From: Methanosarcina sp. UBA293
GTDB taxonomy: Archaea; Halobacteriota; Methanosarcinia; Methanosarcinales; Methanosarcinaceae
Length of the DNA: 63,750 nucleotides
Assembly: GCA_002499445.1 (NCBI GenBank)
Contig: DALS01000066.1
Span: forward strand, 1-63,750
Direction of reading: 5' to 3'
Part shown: positions 44,039-52,819 of the stretch, in pieces
Position numbering within the stretch: position 1 is the first letter of the stretch
Layout: each line of letters begins with the position of its first letter
The notes under the pieces: model-generated
The model's input: the letters and a program-made list of their open reading frames with translations, nothing else
The model's database searches: none
Told to the model about the DNA's origin: nothing
Position numbers and translations under genes: made by a program

Positions 44039-45295
44039 ATGAAAAATAGAATAATTGCATTTGATTTCCTGAGGGCTTTAGCAATAGTGATGATTATTCC
44101 GGCTCACTTAAGTAACTTTTTATCAACTTCTTATGGCAAGTTAGCCCTTTATGCCGCTGACCCTTATTTCGCAAACATGGGATTGGGGCTTTTTATTTTC
44201 ATGAGTGGATATTTGTTATATTACAATAATAACACAATACATTCCTTCCAGAACGTGTTATCTTTCTACAGAAAAAGGCTCCTGAGAATTTTTCCTCTTT
44301 ACTGGGCAGCTATTGCAGTTTTCACACTTGTGTTTTTCATATTTGCTCCAAAAATCAACTCAGGTTTTGTATTTCCCAATGCTGAGCACGTTTTTAGTTT
44401 TTATAATGTAATCGTGCATATACTGGGATTACAAATCTTCCTTGCTCCAGCTTATGCATCCCCGATGCTGACATTGTACTTCATCGGCTTAATTATCGTC
44501 TTTTATATGATTTACCCATTAATGATTATGCTTTCAAAAAATTCAAAACAGCTTGTGTTTTACTCTTCACTTATATTTATCGGGTTTTTGTTAATCTCAA
44601 GAACTTTTAACATCATTGATCTTCGTTTTTTTATGTTTTTCCCGATATTCGTGTTTGGGATCCTTACCTGTAAAGAAAGCCTGTTTGAAGAGTCGATAAC
44701 AGCGGTCATAAAAAGACCTTTTGTTCAGGTACTACTGGCAACTCTTCCTGTTATGTTTGTACTGGTTATTGTTATAGGCTCAAGAACAACCCTTCTCCTG
44801 GACCCGAGTGCCTCTTTAACCATTGAGTCCGCAGGCAGCGGGACTATAGACTCTTCCATGATAGTATCAATGCTAGGGAGTGTGGCAAATTCACTTGGTC
44901 TGAGTTATGCTGTCTTGAAATTCATTATCGATTCTGTGCTTCTTAATTTATTCATGATAATGTTCTGTATTCTGGAATACAGGATTGCAATGAAATTTAT
45001 CAATAATAAGTTCTCAAGTTCTTTGGGTTCTGCCTTTACATATACCGCTACGGCTTCATATTGCATTTACCTGTTCCATAGACCATTCCTTGCGCTCTGG
45101 AATTCCATTACAACCTTTATAAGTAATCCAGTCCTGCACGATGTCGTCATAATATTTGTCGCTTTACCTCTCCTGTTTTTTATTTCATATCATCTCCAGG
45201 TTTTCGAATTAAACCTAAAGAAATCTTTTTCAAGAGAAAGTACCCCCAGCAAAAAATCTTCTTCCAAAGGTTCTACAGATGGCTCAAGCAAGTGA
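44039..45295 (+). CDS. membrane acyltransferase (family 3)
   Basis: A 418-residue protein with about ten membrane helices and the acyltransferase-3 (OafA/NodX-like) N-terminus: RIIAFDFLRALAIVMIIPAH, where the His is catalytic, followed by FFANMGLGLFIFMSGYLL-type motif and RKRLLRIFPLYW. It O-acetylates surface glycans or lipids in known members. ATG 44039 is the family start; the frame also opens at GTG 43976. The C-terminal tail is Ser/Lys-rich. Confidence 0.85.
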   Translation: MKNRIIAFDFLRALAIVMIIPAHLSNFLSTSYGKLALYAADPYFANMGLGLFIFMSGYLLYYNNNTIHSFQNVLSFYRKRLLRIFPLYWAAIAVFTLVFFIFAPKINSGFVFPNAEHVFSFYNVIVHILGLQIFLAPAYASPMLTLYFIGLIIVFYMIYPLMIMLSKNSKQLVFYSSLIFIGFLLISRTFNIIDLRFFMFFPIFVFGILTCKESLFEESITAVIKRPFVQVLLATLPVMFVLVIVIGSRTTLLLDPSASLTIESAGSGTIDSSMIVSMLGSVANSLGLSYAVLKFIIDSVLLNLFMIMFCILEYRIAMKFINNKFSSSLGSAFTYTATASYCIYLFHRPFLALWNSITTFISNPVLHDVVIIFVALPLLFFISYHLQVFELNLKKSFSRESTPSKKSSSKGSTDGSSK

Positions 45296-45443
45296 GGTTT
45301 AATCGAAGGCATCTGCAAAAAAATCAAAATTCAAAAGTTTGGGACTGAAATCTATAAAAAAGGAGGACAGGTAGTTTTAAGTTCCTGATTTCGTCTAGGA
45401 TAACGAACCAAAATTAATTACTTTTTAAATACCTAAGAAATAG

Positions 45444-45528
45444 CGCTGAGGAGGAGATTCGAACTCCCGTAGCGCGAAGCGCTACCGGTTTTCAAGACCG
45501 GCGCCGTAGTCCACTTGGCTACCTCAGC
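45444..45528 (-). tRNA. tRNA-Ser(UGA)
   Basis: Minus-strand class II cloverleaf: acceptor GCTGAGG/CCTCAGC with discriminator G, anticodon stem CCGGT/ACCGG, loop CTTGAAA (anticodon TGA), and a long variable arm TAGCGCTTCGCGCTA that forms its own hairpin. Confidence 0.95.
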
Positions 45529-45692
45529 AATTTGAAAAAACTATCCTTCTAGATTTATCCTTATAGCTTTCGGAAAGAATCTTTTGCAGGTAATCCTGAG
45601 ATCCCGGAAAGCATATACAGAAACCCGGTTAAGGTATATAAAATTTGCGAAGAGGAAAAGCTCTTCGCTTCTCTAAATATTTTGGGTTGATA

Positions 45693-46475
45693 TCAGGCTT
45701 CCGGTTCAGAGGATTCCTCTGTTTCGGGTTCAGCCTTAATTTCGGGCTCGGATTCAGCTTCAGTCTCAGCTTCGGCTTTTACTTCAGACTCTGCTGCTTC
45801 CTGAGCTTCAGACTCGGCCGTGACCTTTTCAATGAACTGGACTTCCTTAAGCCCAGCAAACTTAAAGAGTTCGGATGCTACCCTGTTCTTTGCCATGAGC
45901 CAGCGCTGGTTGAAAGTTAAGCCTGTGGGGGTATAAATTTTTGCAACGCCGTCCTCGATTTCGACTTCCAGATCCCTGATGCCGGTGTAGAGGGCAAGCA
46001 GACCCTGGATTTTTTCAATGTCATTCTCAAGAACCTTTTCAATTGTGTACTCGTAGGTAACGGTCCTGCCTGCAAGAGGGCTGTTAAAGTCAACAGTAAC
46101 CCTGCGACCTATAACTCGGCTGACAATTCCTCTTCTGCCTTCTACCTCAACTGCAAGGCCAGGGTAAACATTTCGGTCTTTAAGTTTTGTAATGGAAATA
46201 GTTTCCACAAGTTTGGGGTTGCTTGGGCCAAAAGCTTTTTCCGGGGAGATTGCAACGGTTCCGCTGTATCCGACTTCCTTTCCTTCAAGATCTTCGTCAA
46301 GGCCTTCAATTGTATGACCTGCCCCGACAATAATAACGTCTCCGCCGTAAAGCCCGCGCGGATTAAAGATTTCTTCTTTTTTTGCAAGTTCTTCGTCTGT
46401 TGTATCGAAAACCTTGCCATCTTCGAACTTACCTGTGTAGTTCAATTTTATGAAATCGCCTTTCTGAATTACCAT
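45693..46475 (-). CDS. FKBP-type peptidyl-prolyl isomerase (SlyD-like, long archaeal form)
   Basis: A cytosolic folding helper of 260 aa. The FKBP domain (VIQKGDFIKLNYTGKFEDGK, VGAGHTIEGLDEDL, insert-in-flap domain around KDRNVYPGLAVEVEGRRG, then TVDFNSPLAGRTVTYEYTIE) is followed by a C-terminal archaeal extension (residues 155-215) and a Glu/Ala-rich tail. ATG 46475 (MVIQKGD) is the family start; the frame extends 14 codons further. It follows tRNA-Ser. Confidence 0.93.
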   Translation of the reverse strand: MVIQKGDFIKLNYTGKFEDGKVFDTTDEELAKKEEIFNPRGLYGGDVIIVGAGHTIEGLDEDLEGKEVGYSGTVAISPEKAFGPSNPKLVETISITKLKDRNVYPGLAVEVEGRRGIVSRVIGRRVTVDFNSPLAGRTVTYEYTIEKVLENDIEKIQGLLALYTGIRDLEVEIEDGVAKIYTPTGLTFNQRWLMAKNRVASELFKFAGLKEVQFIEKVTAESEAQEAAESEVKAEAETEAESEPEIKAEPETEESSEPEA

Positions 46476-47023
46476 AATTTTCAACTCTTTTATTAAATTA
46501 ACTAAATTTATAAGCAAGAAAACTATTCATTGTTAGCCAAACTCAGCGTAACAAATTCAGCGTAAGAGTGTTCCACGCTATAGAACTCTGCCTTTAATAA
46601 GCTTTTTGGGAATCTGCTTGGTTACTACCAATCGTATGGATTTTATAAAAAATTTTGTCTTAGAAAAATCTAATTAAATCGTACACTCTAACCACGAGAT
46701 TTACTTTTATCAAGGAATTAGTTTGATTCCGGTAGGAAAAATCCTATCCAGGTAGTTTTTAAGTCTGACATGTTTCCAAGTTTTATGCACTTTCTCATAT
46801 TTCATATGTCTTTCGGTTACTATTTATGCCACTAAATCACAATTAGATTATTAGTAGATTATTAATAGAATGTTAACAAAATCTTGTTCTTTATTAGTGG
46901 GGAACTCGGAAATTTAATTTAACTAGATTTTATTTCTGTCATTCAATGTTGCATTTGTCATTTTGGCCATAAGTTATGTGGAGAGTACTTAACAGAGGAT
47001 CTCCGTTTTTTAGGAGGGGGTAT
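46476..47023. other. intergenic region upstream of nikR-like gene
   Basis: AT-rich, between divergent genes. No gene recognised. Promoters of the FKBP and NikR-like genes lie here; I see no clear NikR palindrome. Confidence 0.4.
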
Positions 47024-47455
47024 ATGGAAAAGAAGCTTATGAGAATAGGAATTTCCCTACCCGGGGAACTTCTGGACAAACTTGACAAGACTCTTTTTAA
47101 GAGAGGTTATTCCTCTCGGTCTGAGGGAATAAGGGATGCTATAAGGTTGTATAACCAGCGCTCTGAATGGATGCAGCAGGTTAGTGGCAAAAGAGCTGCA
47201 ACGATTTCTATTGTTTATGATTGCTCAAAAACAGGAATTTCGAACACTCTGGCGAAAATCCAGCATGAAAATCTGGATCTGATCAATTCTTCAGTACGCT
47301 TCCATATTGAGGCTGATTCCTGTTTTGAGGTAATAATTCTGCAGGGAGAAGGGGAGAAAATTGTAGAGTTAGCTGAAAAAATTCTAAGTTTAAAGGGGGT
47401 AAAATACTCTAGGTTAACAACCATCCCTAAAGAAAAGATTGAAAAAGCGACTTAA
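47024..47455 (+). CDS. NikR/CopG-family transcriptional regulator with an altered nickel site
   Basis: A 143-residue ribbon-helix-helix regulator. The N-terminal DNA-binding part is MRIGISLPGELLDKLDK...RSEGIRDAIR; the C-terminal ACT-like domain matches NikR. Aligned with the E. coli nickel ligands (His76, His87, His89, Cys95), this protein keeps the first His (QHENLD), the third (FHIE) and the Cys (DSCFE) but has Arg where His87 should be (VRFH). High-affinity nickel binding is therefore questionable. ATG 47024 has an excellent ribosome-binding site (taggaggggg). No target operon is adjacent. Confidence 0.85.
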   Translation: MEKKLMRIGISLPGELLDKLDKTLFKRGYSSRSEGIRDAIRLYNQRSEWMQQVSGKRAATISIVYDCSKTGISNTLAKIQHENLDLINSSVRFHIEADSCFEVIILQGEGEKIVELAEKILSLKGVKYSRLTTIPKEKIEKAT

Positions 47456-47623
47456 AACCTTCTAATCTTGAAAACAGTTAGAATTTGGGGAATTCAATCG
47501 TAATCGGTTGACATAATTAATAGTCAATATATGAGTCTTATAGACACTTTAGAGGTGGAGTATTTTTCTAGCTCTCTGGTACATAAGGTATTTGCTTTTT
47601 TACACATCGAGCTGACCAAAACA

Positions 47624-47633
47624 CTTATATATT
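47624..47633 (+). promoter_or_regulatory. TATA box of the candidate small RNA
   Basis: cttatatatt preceded by accaaaaca (BRE-like). It lies about 25-30 bp before the first base of the long stem of the RNA candidate, the normal archaeal spacing. Confidence 0.5.
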
Positions 47634-47649
47634 CATTTATCCTCTGAAA

Positions 47650-47765
47650 GAGTTAGTGAACGGGTATAACTCAAAAACAATTATTATTGATGATAATAAT
47701 TATATCCAACATATTTTAACCTCCTCAAAAAGCCCCGTTCACTACTATATTTATTATTTTTCTTA
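47650..47765 (+). ncRNA. candidate structured small RNA with exposed CCUCCU
   Basis: Between convergent nikR-like and uspA genes. An 11-bp perfect long-range stem (tagtgaacggg 47654-47664, cccgttcacta 47734-47744) encloses a second perfect 9-bp hairpin (aattattat 47679-47687, ataataatt 47693-47701, loop tgatg). It also encloses a single-stranded stretch containing CCTCCT (47720-47725), complementary to Shine-Dalgarno sequences. An archaeal TATA box sits at the right distance upstream and a T-rich tail follows. No ORF is present. Methanosarcina is known to have trans-acting sRNAs; I cannot say whether this is one of the described ones. Confidence 0.6.
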
Positions 47766-47991
47766 ATTTTATACAAGTAATTTTTAGTTATCTCTTCTCT
47801 ATTTTTCTTTCCTTTCAAACCATCTCTTCTAATTTCTTTGTGGTTTGTCTCTCTAAAAAAGGTCCTTTCCTGACAACTGTTGTGCCAATAAATCTTATAG
47901 TTTTTATTTATATAAGGAAGTAAATTATAAGCCTGAAAGAGCTAAGCTCCTAACCTAAGCTCTTAACCTGAAGAATTTTTAGTTTTTGGAT

Positions 47992-48459
47992 TTACTTTCT
48001 CTCTTCAGTAGTTTCTCCCCTTACGACAAGTACTGGTTTTCTCGAGTGTCTTACCACGTTTTCAGCCACGCTTCCAAGTAGAAACTTCTGAATTCCTGTC
48101 CTACCAAATGTGCCCATAACAATAAGATCCATATCACTTTTATCTGCAAAATCGACAATTTCATTTGCAGGGTTTCCTTCCAGGACTATGGATTCGACCT
48201 CAACATTTGCAGTTTTCCCAGAGTTTTCGACATAAGCCGTGGCCTGCTTGCCTTCAGCCCTGAAATGCTCGAGAGTAGCCCTTTCCCATCCCACATCTTT
48301 GGGATAAGGTCTCAAAGGCCTTCCAAAAGCGATCACATACACAGCATACAGTTTTGCTCCACTTAGTTTTGCGAATTCAACTGCTGTTTCTACTGCTCTT
48401 TTGACTGATTCCGATCCATCGGTCGCGATCATTATTTTCCTGTAAGTACTAACATCCAT
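47992..48459 (-). CDS. universal stress protein (UspA family)
   Basis: A 155-residue single-domain Usp. It starts with KIMIATDGSESVKRAVETAV and has the ATP-binding motif GTFGRTGIQKFLLGSVAENVV (G-2x-G-9x-G-S). ATP-binding Usp proteins act as nucleotide-dependent switches in stress or energy limitation. Monocistronic, ATG 48459; it converges on the sRNA candidate and lies 170 bp downstream of the CODH genes. Confidence 0.92.
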   Translation of the reverse strand: MDVSTYRKIMIATDGSESVKRAVETAVEFAKLSGAKLYAVYVIAFGRPLRPYPKDVGWERATLEHFRAEGKQATAYVENSGKTANVEVESIVLEGNPANEIVDFADKSDMDLIVMGTFGRTGIQKFLLGSVAENVVRHSRKPVLVVRGETTEERK

Positions 48460-48626
48460 AACTGACTCCCCATTTTATTTTTAAATTTTATATTAATAGG
48501 CCAATAATCCTTTATTATAATTCCGAAAAAGAGCCATGGCGCAAACAGGCCCTGCTGTCTGTAGTGGAATGCGCCAATCAATTTTGATTCATCTTGCAAG
48601 TTCTGGAGCAGCTTCAGTTCATTGCA

Positions 48627-49139
48627 TTACTTAAGCTCTTCTACCTCGGAGAATGTAAGGGCATGTGTTGGGCAGGCCTCTACGCAGGCAGGCAAGTTCC
48701 TTCCTTCGCAAAGATCACATTTTATCCCTGCTTGAGCTTGCCTGCTGATTACTCTGCGATTTTGAGTCATGGAACTAGTCCAGCAACCCATAACAAGAAT
48801 TAAATGATATAGAGATGCAAAGCGGGGACATACCGTAGAACAGGTCCAGCAATCTACACAGTGATCCGGGTTATAAATTACAGTGCTTTCATTTTCGTCC
48901 AGATGGAGAGCTTTTGTGGGGCAAACTGAAGCGCAGGGTGCATCTTCACAGTGGCGACAGGTAATGGGCTGAGAAAACCCAAGGTCAGGGATGTACTTCA
49001 GGATGATGCGTTTTTTCGGGACCGGCATCTCTCCTATAGCCGAAAAAAGATTCTTGCTCTCAGAGTGTGCAACAGCACAGGCAACCTCACAGGAACTGCA
49101 GCCTAAGCAGCGTTCGGGCCGGATTATTAGATCTTTCAT
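48627..49139 (-). CDS. cooF: CooF-like 4Fe-4S ferredoxin
   Basis: A 170-residue polyferredoxin that accepts electrons from carbon monoxide dehydrogenase. Four cluster motifs are visible: CLGCSSCEVAC, CRHCEDAPCASVCP, CVDCWTCSTVCP and CDLCEGRNLPACVEACP. The stretch between motifs three and four is about 35 residues (RFASLYHLILVMGCWTSSMT, then QNRRVISRQAQAGIK), roughly twice what is usual for this fold. Its first half looks unlike a ferredoxin, perhaps from an insertion or compensated frameshift. It lies 6 bp downstream of cooS, so the pair forms an operon. Confidence 0.85.
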   Translation of the reverse strand: MKDLIIRPERCLGCSSCEVACAVAHSESKNLFSAIGEMPVPKKRIILKYIPDLGFSQPITCRHCEDAPCASVCPTKALHLDENESTVIYNPDHCVDCWTCSTVCPRFASLYHLILVMGCWTSSMTQNRRVISRQAQAGIKCDLCEGRNLPACVEACPTHALTFSEVEELK

Positions 49140-49145
49140 TATAGA

Positions 49146-51053
49146 TCAGCTCTCTGAGGTCAAGCCCAGTGCTTTTCTTTTTCCGTCAATGTGCTCAAGC
49201 ATCAGATCTGCGGCTTTAAAGGGATCGGGCTCAACTGCAAAACTTGCTCCAACCACATCGTTCAAGCCTTCGGTTAGAAGAGATGTAACAGCCTGGCTTC
49301 CAAGGACAGCCGGAATAGTCCCAAGTACGGTAAATACGCCTGATGAAACCACATAAGCTCCGATGCTAACTGCTTTTTCGCTCATCCATTCAGGGGCTGC
49401 TCCTGCTGCAGGAAGGTCACTTATATCCACACCTAGGCGATTTGCAAGTGCGGATGAAAGCACAAGAATACGGCTAATATCAACACAGGAACCCATATGC
49501 AGGACCGGAGGTATGCCAAGCGCTTTACAGACGGCTTTCAGCCCTTGACCTGCAAGTTCAGAAGCTTCCGGTAAGAGGAGCCCTGCTTCGGCACAGGCTA
49601 TCGCGTTACAGCCGGTTGTGACCACGAGCACATTGTTTTTGATCAGTTCCTTAACAAGGTTCACATGCCCGTAATTATGTGTTACTTTTACGTTATTGCA
49701 GCCGACAACAGCTCCTATTCCCCGAATTGCCCCGCTTTTTATCGCATCAATGAGTGGATCAGGGCTTCCGCCAAGTGCACCGAGGATAGCTTCGGCACTG
49801 AAGCCGACCATGCACTCCTGTTTTTCTTCAGGTATAGTAACTTTTTCCAGCACTCTGTTTGGGAAATTTTCAACGGCTGCCTTTACAATTTCTTTTGCGG
49901 TTTCATAAGCCCTAGCCTCGTGAAATTCTATTCTTACAGTGTTGGGAAAATCAGCTTTCGGGGATGTAGATATGAATTTTGTGTGATAGCAGCCTGTAAG
50001 ATCTCCAAGAGAGGGCATGACACACTGAACATCCACAACTATAGCTTCTACAGCGCCTGTAATTACTGCCAGTTCCTGCTGCAGGAAGGTTCCTGCTATG
50101 GGAGTTCCATGCCGCATCAGGGCTTCGTTGCCAGTACAACAGATTCCGGCAACATTGATGCCTGTAGCACCCTTTTCCTTTGCAAGTTTCAGAAGTTCGG
50201 GATCTTCGGCAGCTTCCACGATCATTTCTGAGAGTATTGGTTCGTGTCCATGGACAATTATATTTACTTTATCCCTGGATAGCACCCCCAGATTAACAGT
50301 GCTTCTCCTCGGCTGTGGGGTTCCAAAGAGTATATCCTGGATATCAGTGGCGATCATCGAGCCTCCCCAGCCGTCCGAAAGCCCTGTGCGCAGCCCTTGA
50401 AGCAGGATATGAACTGCATCATTGTCCACTCCCATATGGGTTCTGTGCATACATTCAACGATTTCCCGGTCAATTCCTCTGGGCTATATCCCAAGTTCAA
50501 CCCAGAGTTTAAGCCTTGATTCGGGAGCTCTTCTTGTACACAGAAGGTGACCGTCCTGTTTTCCAAATTCCAGAAGCAGTGTGTCAGCAAGTTTAACTGC
50601 TATTTCCTCCAAGTTTTTTCCTTCTGAGGAAATTCCATATTCCGATGCAAGGGACAATAATTTTGCTTCATCTTTTATCCTGTAATTTCCAGCTTCTCCT
50701 TCACTCATTTTCTTAAAGGTCAACACTGCATCTCTTGCATGATCAGAGTGAGCTGCTGCGCCTGCGGCAATTGTTCTCAGGAGATTTCTTGCAACTATAA
50801 TATCTGCAGTAGCCCCACAAATTCCTCTGTCAGCTCCTTCTCCAAAGGGATCTATCCTGCAGGGTCCCATGTTGCAATTTCGGCAGCAGACTCCTAGCTG
50901 CCCAAAACTACATTGGGGTAGTTGCTTCTCATACCTGTCCCAGGCAGTTTCAATGCCTTCTTCTCTAGCTTTCTGTAGCATTGTCTGGGTTGCAAGATCA
51001 AAGCTTTTCTCGTATATTTCCTGTTCCATCTCATATCCCACTAGTTTCGTCAT
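49146..51053 (-). CDS. cooS: anaerobic carbon monoxide dehydrogenase (CooS) with an in-frame TAG at codon 190
   Basis: Ni-Fe-S CO dehydrogenase, CO + H2O to CO2 with electrons to CooF. Cluster-binding motifs are present: CCRNCNMGPCRIDPFGEGAD and GICGATA in the N-part, then MHRTHMGVDNDAVHIL, GCCNN-type CNNVKVTHNYGH, GCNAIACAEAG and GSCVDISR in the C-part. The chain is read in two open pieces, 51053-50484 and 50450-49146, in the same frame. They are separated only by TAG (50484-50486), and the sequence across it is family-like: WVELGI, stop, PRGIDREIVECMHRTHMG. Full length with read-through is 635 aa, normal for CooS. Leu is usual at this position, so TTG to TAG is a one-base change. Pyrrolysine read-through or a nonsense mutation are the alternatives. 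Confidence 0.9.
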
Positions 51054-51366
51054 TTTCTTTAAAATCTAGAGTCTCAGTTACCGTTTCCAGAATTTCCAGA
51101 TTTGGATGTCAACTTTTAAAAACATGTAGTCCTGAAATAAATCAACCCGGCTGATTGTTTATTTCTTGATTCTTTATTAATACTCAGCCCTGTTTGATTT
51201 AAAAACCGACTAATTTAAAAAATCTTCAGGCTTATCAATTGTTATCCTTTTATAAACTTTTTTTGAAATGATTAAGTATATGATTTTTATGAAGTAGTTA
51301 AATTTAATAGAATAAAACCTCAAATCACAAGTGACTGTAAATATATAGATTAATTAAAATAGGAGA
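51054..51366. other. intergenic region between cooS and the Trm112-like operon
   Basis: Very AT-rich region of about 310 bp between divergent units; no gene or strong motif seen. It ends with the ribosome-binding site aggaga (51361-51366). Confidence 0.4.
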
Positions 51367-51371
51367 ATGAA

Positions 51372-51521
51372 TTGAATACGGTAATTAGCGGGATAATGTT
51401 GTTACTCACAGGACGAAAAAGTGTAAGAAAAAGCAGTAAGTTATTCAGGACAAAGATAAAAAGCAGTAAGTTATTCAGGACAAAGGTAATATTCTCTTCC
51501 CTATCGGAAAAGTGGCTTTAA
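51372..51521 (+). CDS. 49-aa basic small protein with an internal 10-residue repeat
   Basis: A short ORF with TTG start five bases after a strong ribosome-binding site (aggaga). It begins MNTVISGIMLLLTGRKSVRK; a 30-bp direct repeat then encodes KSSKLFRTK(I/V) twice. Its TAA stop lies 12 bases before the next gene, so it could be the first gene of the Trm112-like operon. No family recognised; could also be a leader peptide. Confidence 0.45.
   Translation: MNTVISGIMLLLTGRKSVRKSSKLFRTKIKSSKLFRTKVIFSSLSEKWL
51428..51486. repeat. 30-bp tandem repeat x2
   Basis: aaaagcagtaagttattcag, then gacaaag, occurs twice with period 30, in frame within the 49-codon ORF. Confidence 0.9.
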
Positions 51522-51533
51522 TGGTGAACTTTG

Positions 51534-51716
51534 GTGAAAAAAGATCTTATGGATATTCTGGCCTGCCCTGTGTGTAAGGGCGATCTGATTTTGAACGTTG
51601 TCGAAGAAAATGAAAAAGAGGTCATCTCCGGAACCCTCTACTGCCCTATATGCAAAGAGCACTATCCAATAGATGAGGGAATCCCGAATTTACTTCCTCC
51701 TGACCTCAGGAACTGA
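51534..51716 (+). CDS. Trm112-like zinc-ribbon protein
   Basis: A 60-residue protein of the Trm112/UPF0434 family: LMDILACPVCKGDLIL and TLYCPICKEHYPIDEGIPNLLP give two CPxC pairs that bind zinc, and the C-terminal PxxxGIPNLLP is the family hallmark. Trm112 activates RNA and protein methyltransferases. GTG 51534 is chosen because ggtga lies six bases upstream; TTG 51531 is the alternative. It precedes a membrane protein gene by 14 bases. Confidence 0.9.
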   Translation: MKKDLMDILACPVCKGDLILNVVEENEKEVISGTLYCPICKEHYPIDEGIPNLLPPDLRN

Positions 51717-51730
51717 TGTGAGGGTTAAAC

Positions 51731-52471
51731 TTGCAGCAGATATTTCAGAATGTTATTATTAACCGACAGGAAATAAACTCAATTGAGTTCGAAAAGGAAA
51801 GCATCGAGATTCCTCTTTCTCCTGGCGGAGAAGAAACCTTTGAATTGCTGATCACAAACTATGGGTCTCCTAGCCATGTCCATTTCTCAGTAAGTGATGA
51901 ATTAAAGGGCCAGATCACTTTTCTGAGGGATAACCCATATGTGCTTCAAAAAGAATATCTTTCTGTAGTTGCAAGGATCCCGCAAGAGGGCAGGGTGCTT
52001 ACAAAAGGGCAGATTTATATTACAGTGGGATACGGCTCAAGAAAAAAAGGTTTTCCAGTACAGCTTGGAAAAATTGATACAAAGCCACAGGAACAATCAA
52101 AAGCCGAGGCTTACAAAGGAGTCGAGGAAGAAGAATTAAGTTCTCAACGGTCCCCAGTTACCCTGCCTATAAAGAAGGCTTCTCGCTCCAAGTCAGGAAA
52201 TGGGCTTGGAGGATTTTCTTCTTTTCGTAGAAGCTTTTCAGGAGGCTTTCCATCATCCACGGGAAGAAAAAACAGGGATGCAGGTAGGAACGATAGATTT
52301 ACTCTAAATATAGCGTTTGGAAGTTTTTTATTACTTATATTCCTGTTCTTCCTCTACTTTATTCTGCCATCAAGCTTGCAGTTTAAAGTAAGTTTTGCCC
52401 AATCACTTTTGTTTTCAATCCTTTTTGTGACCTGTATGACATATATCCTGTTAAAAATCATAGAAAGTTAA
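51731..52471 (+). CDS. DUF7524-like membrane protein
   Basis: A 246-residue protein. Residues 20-115 form an Ig-like beta domain (IEIPLSPGGEETFELLITNY, ITVGYGSRKKGFPVQLGKI). A Ser/Gly/Arg-rich low-complexity linker (140-190) follows, then two membrane helices (195-215, 222-243). The start is TTG 51731 with gaggg upstream. I recall similar archaeal proteins as DUF7524 but have no function. It is co-directional with the Trm112-like gene, 14 bp away. Confidence 0.7.
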   Translation: MQQIFQNVIINRQEINSIEFEKESIEIPLSPGGEETFELLITNYGSPSHVHFSVSDELKGQITFLRDNPYVLQKEYLSVVARIPQEGRVLTKGQIYITVGYGSRKKGFPVQLGKIDTKPQEQSKAEAYKGVEEEELSSQRSPVTLPIKKASRSKSGNGLGGFSSFRRSFSGGFPSSTGRKNRDAGRNDRFTLNIAFGSFLLLIFLFFLYFILPSSLQFKVSFAQSLLFSILFVTCMTYILLKIIES

Positions 52472-52819
52472 ATCCTTTAGGAGAAACGAAGAAGAAACTC
52501 CGCCAATTTATTGGCTGGATGAATTCGTCAACTCTCCTGATCCCTCTTTATTAACTCTCCTCGTCCTTCTTTACCCTCTTTATTAACTCTCCTCGTCCTT
52601 CTTTATCTTGATCTATTCTCTTACTTTAACTTCTTATTTGAGCCTGTTCGTTTTTGAGAGTGTTTTTATATCATGACGATATTGGTATTGTGTTCGTACC
52701 AAAGAACTAAATGACAAATTTCTTGAGAGTTATTAATTTCATTATTTTCCTATCTAATTTCATATAATTGTCCTTTAATTTAGAATCACTACTAGGAGAA
52801 CTATTGAGGAAGCTTATCC
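52472..52819. other. intergenic region with pyrimidine-rich tandem repeats
   Basis: Repeats aactctcctcgtccttcttt begin at 52530, 52553 and 52585. The pyrG promoter should lie in the AT-rich right half (a candidate TATA at about 52665). No gene seen. Confidence 0.6.
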
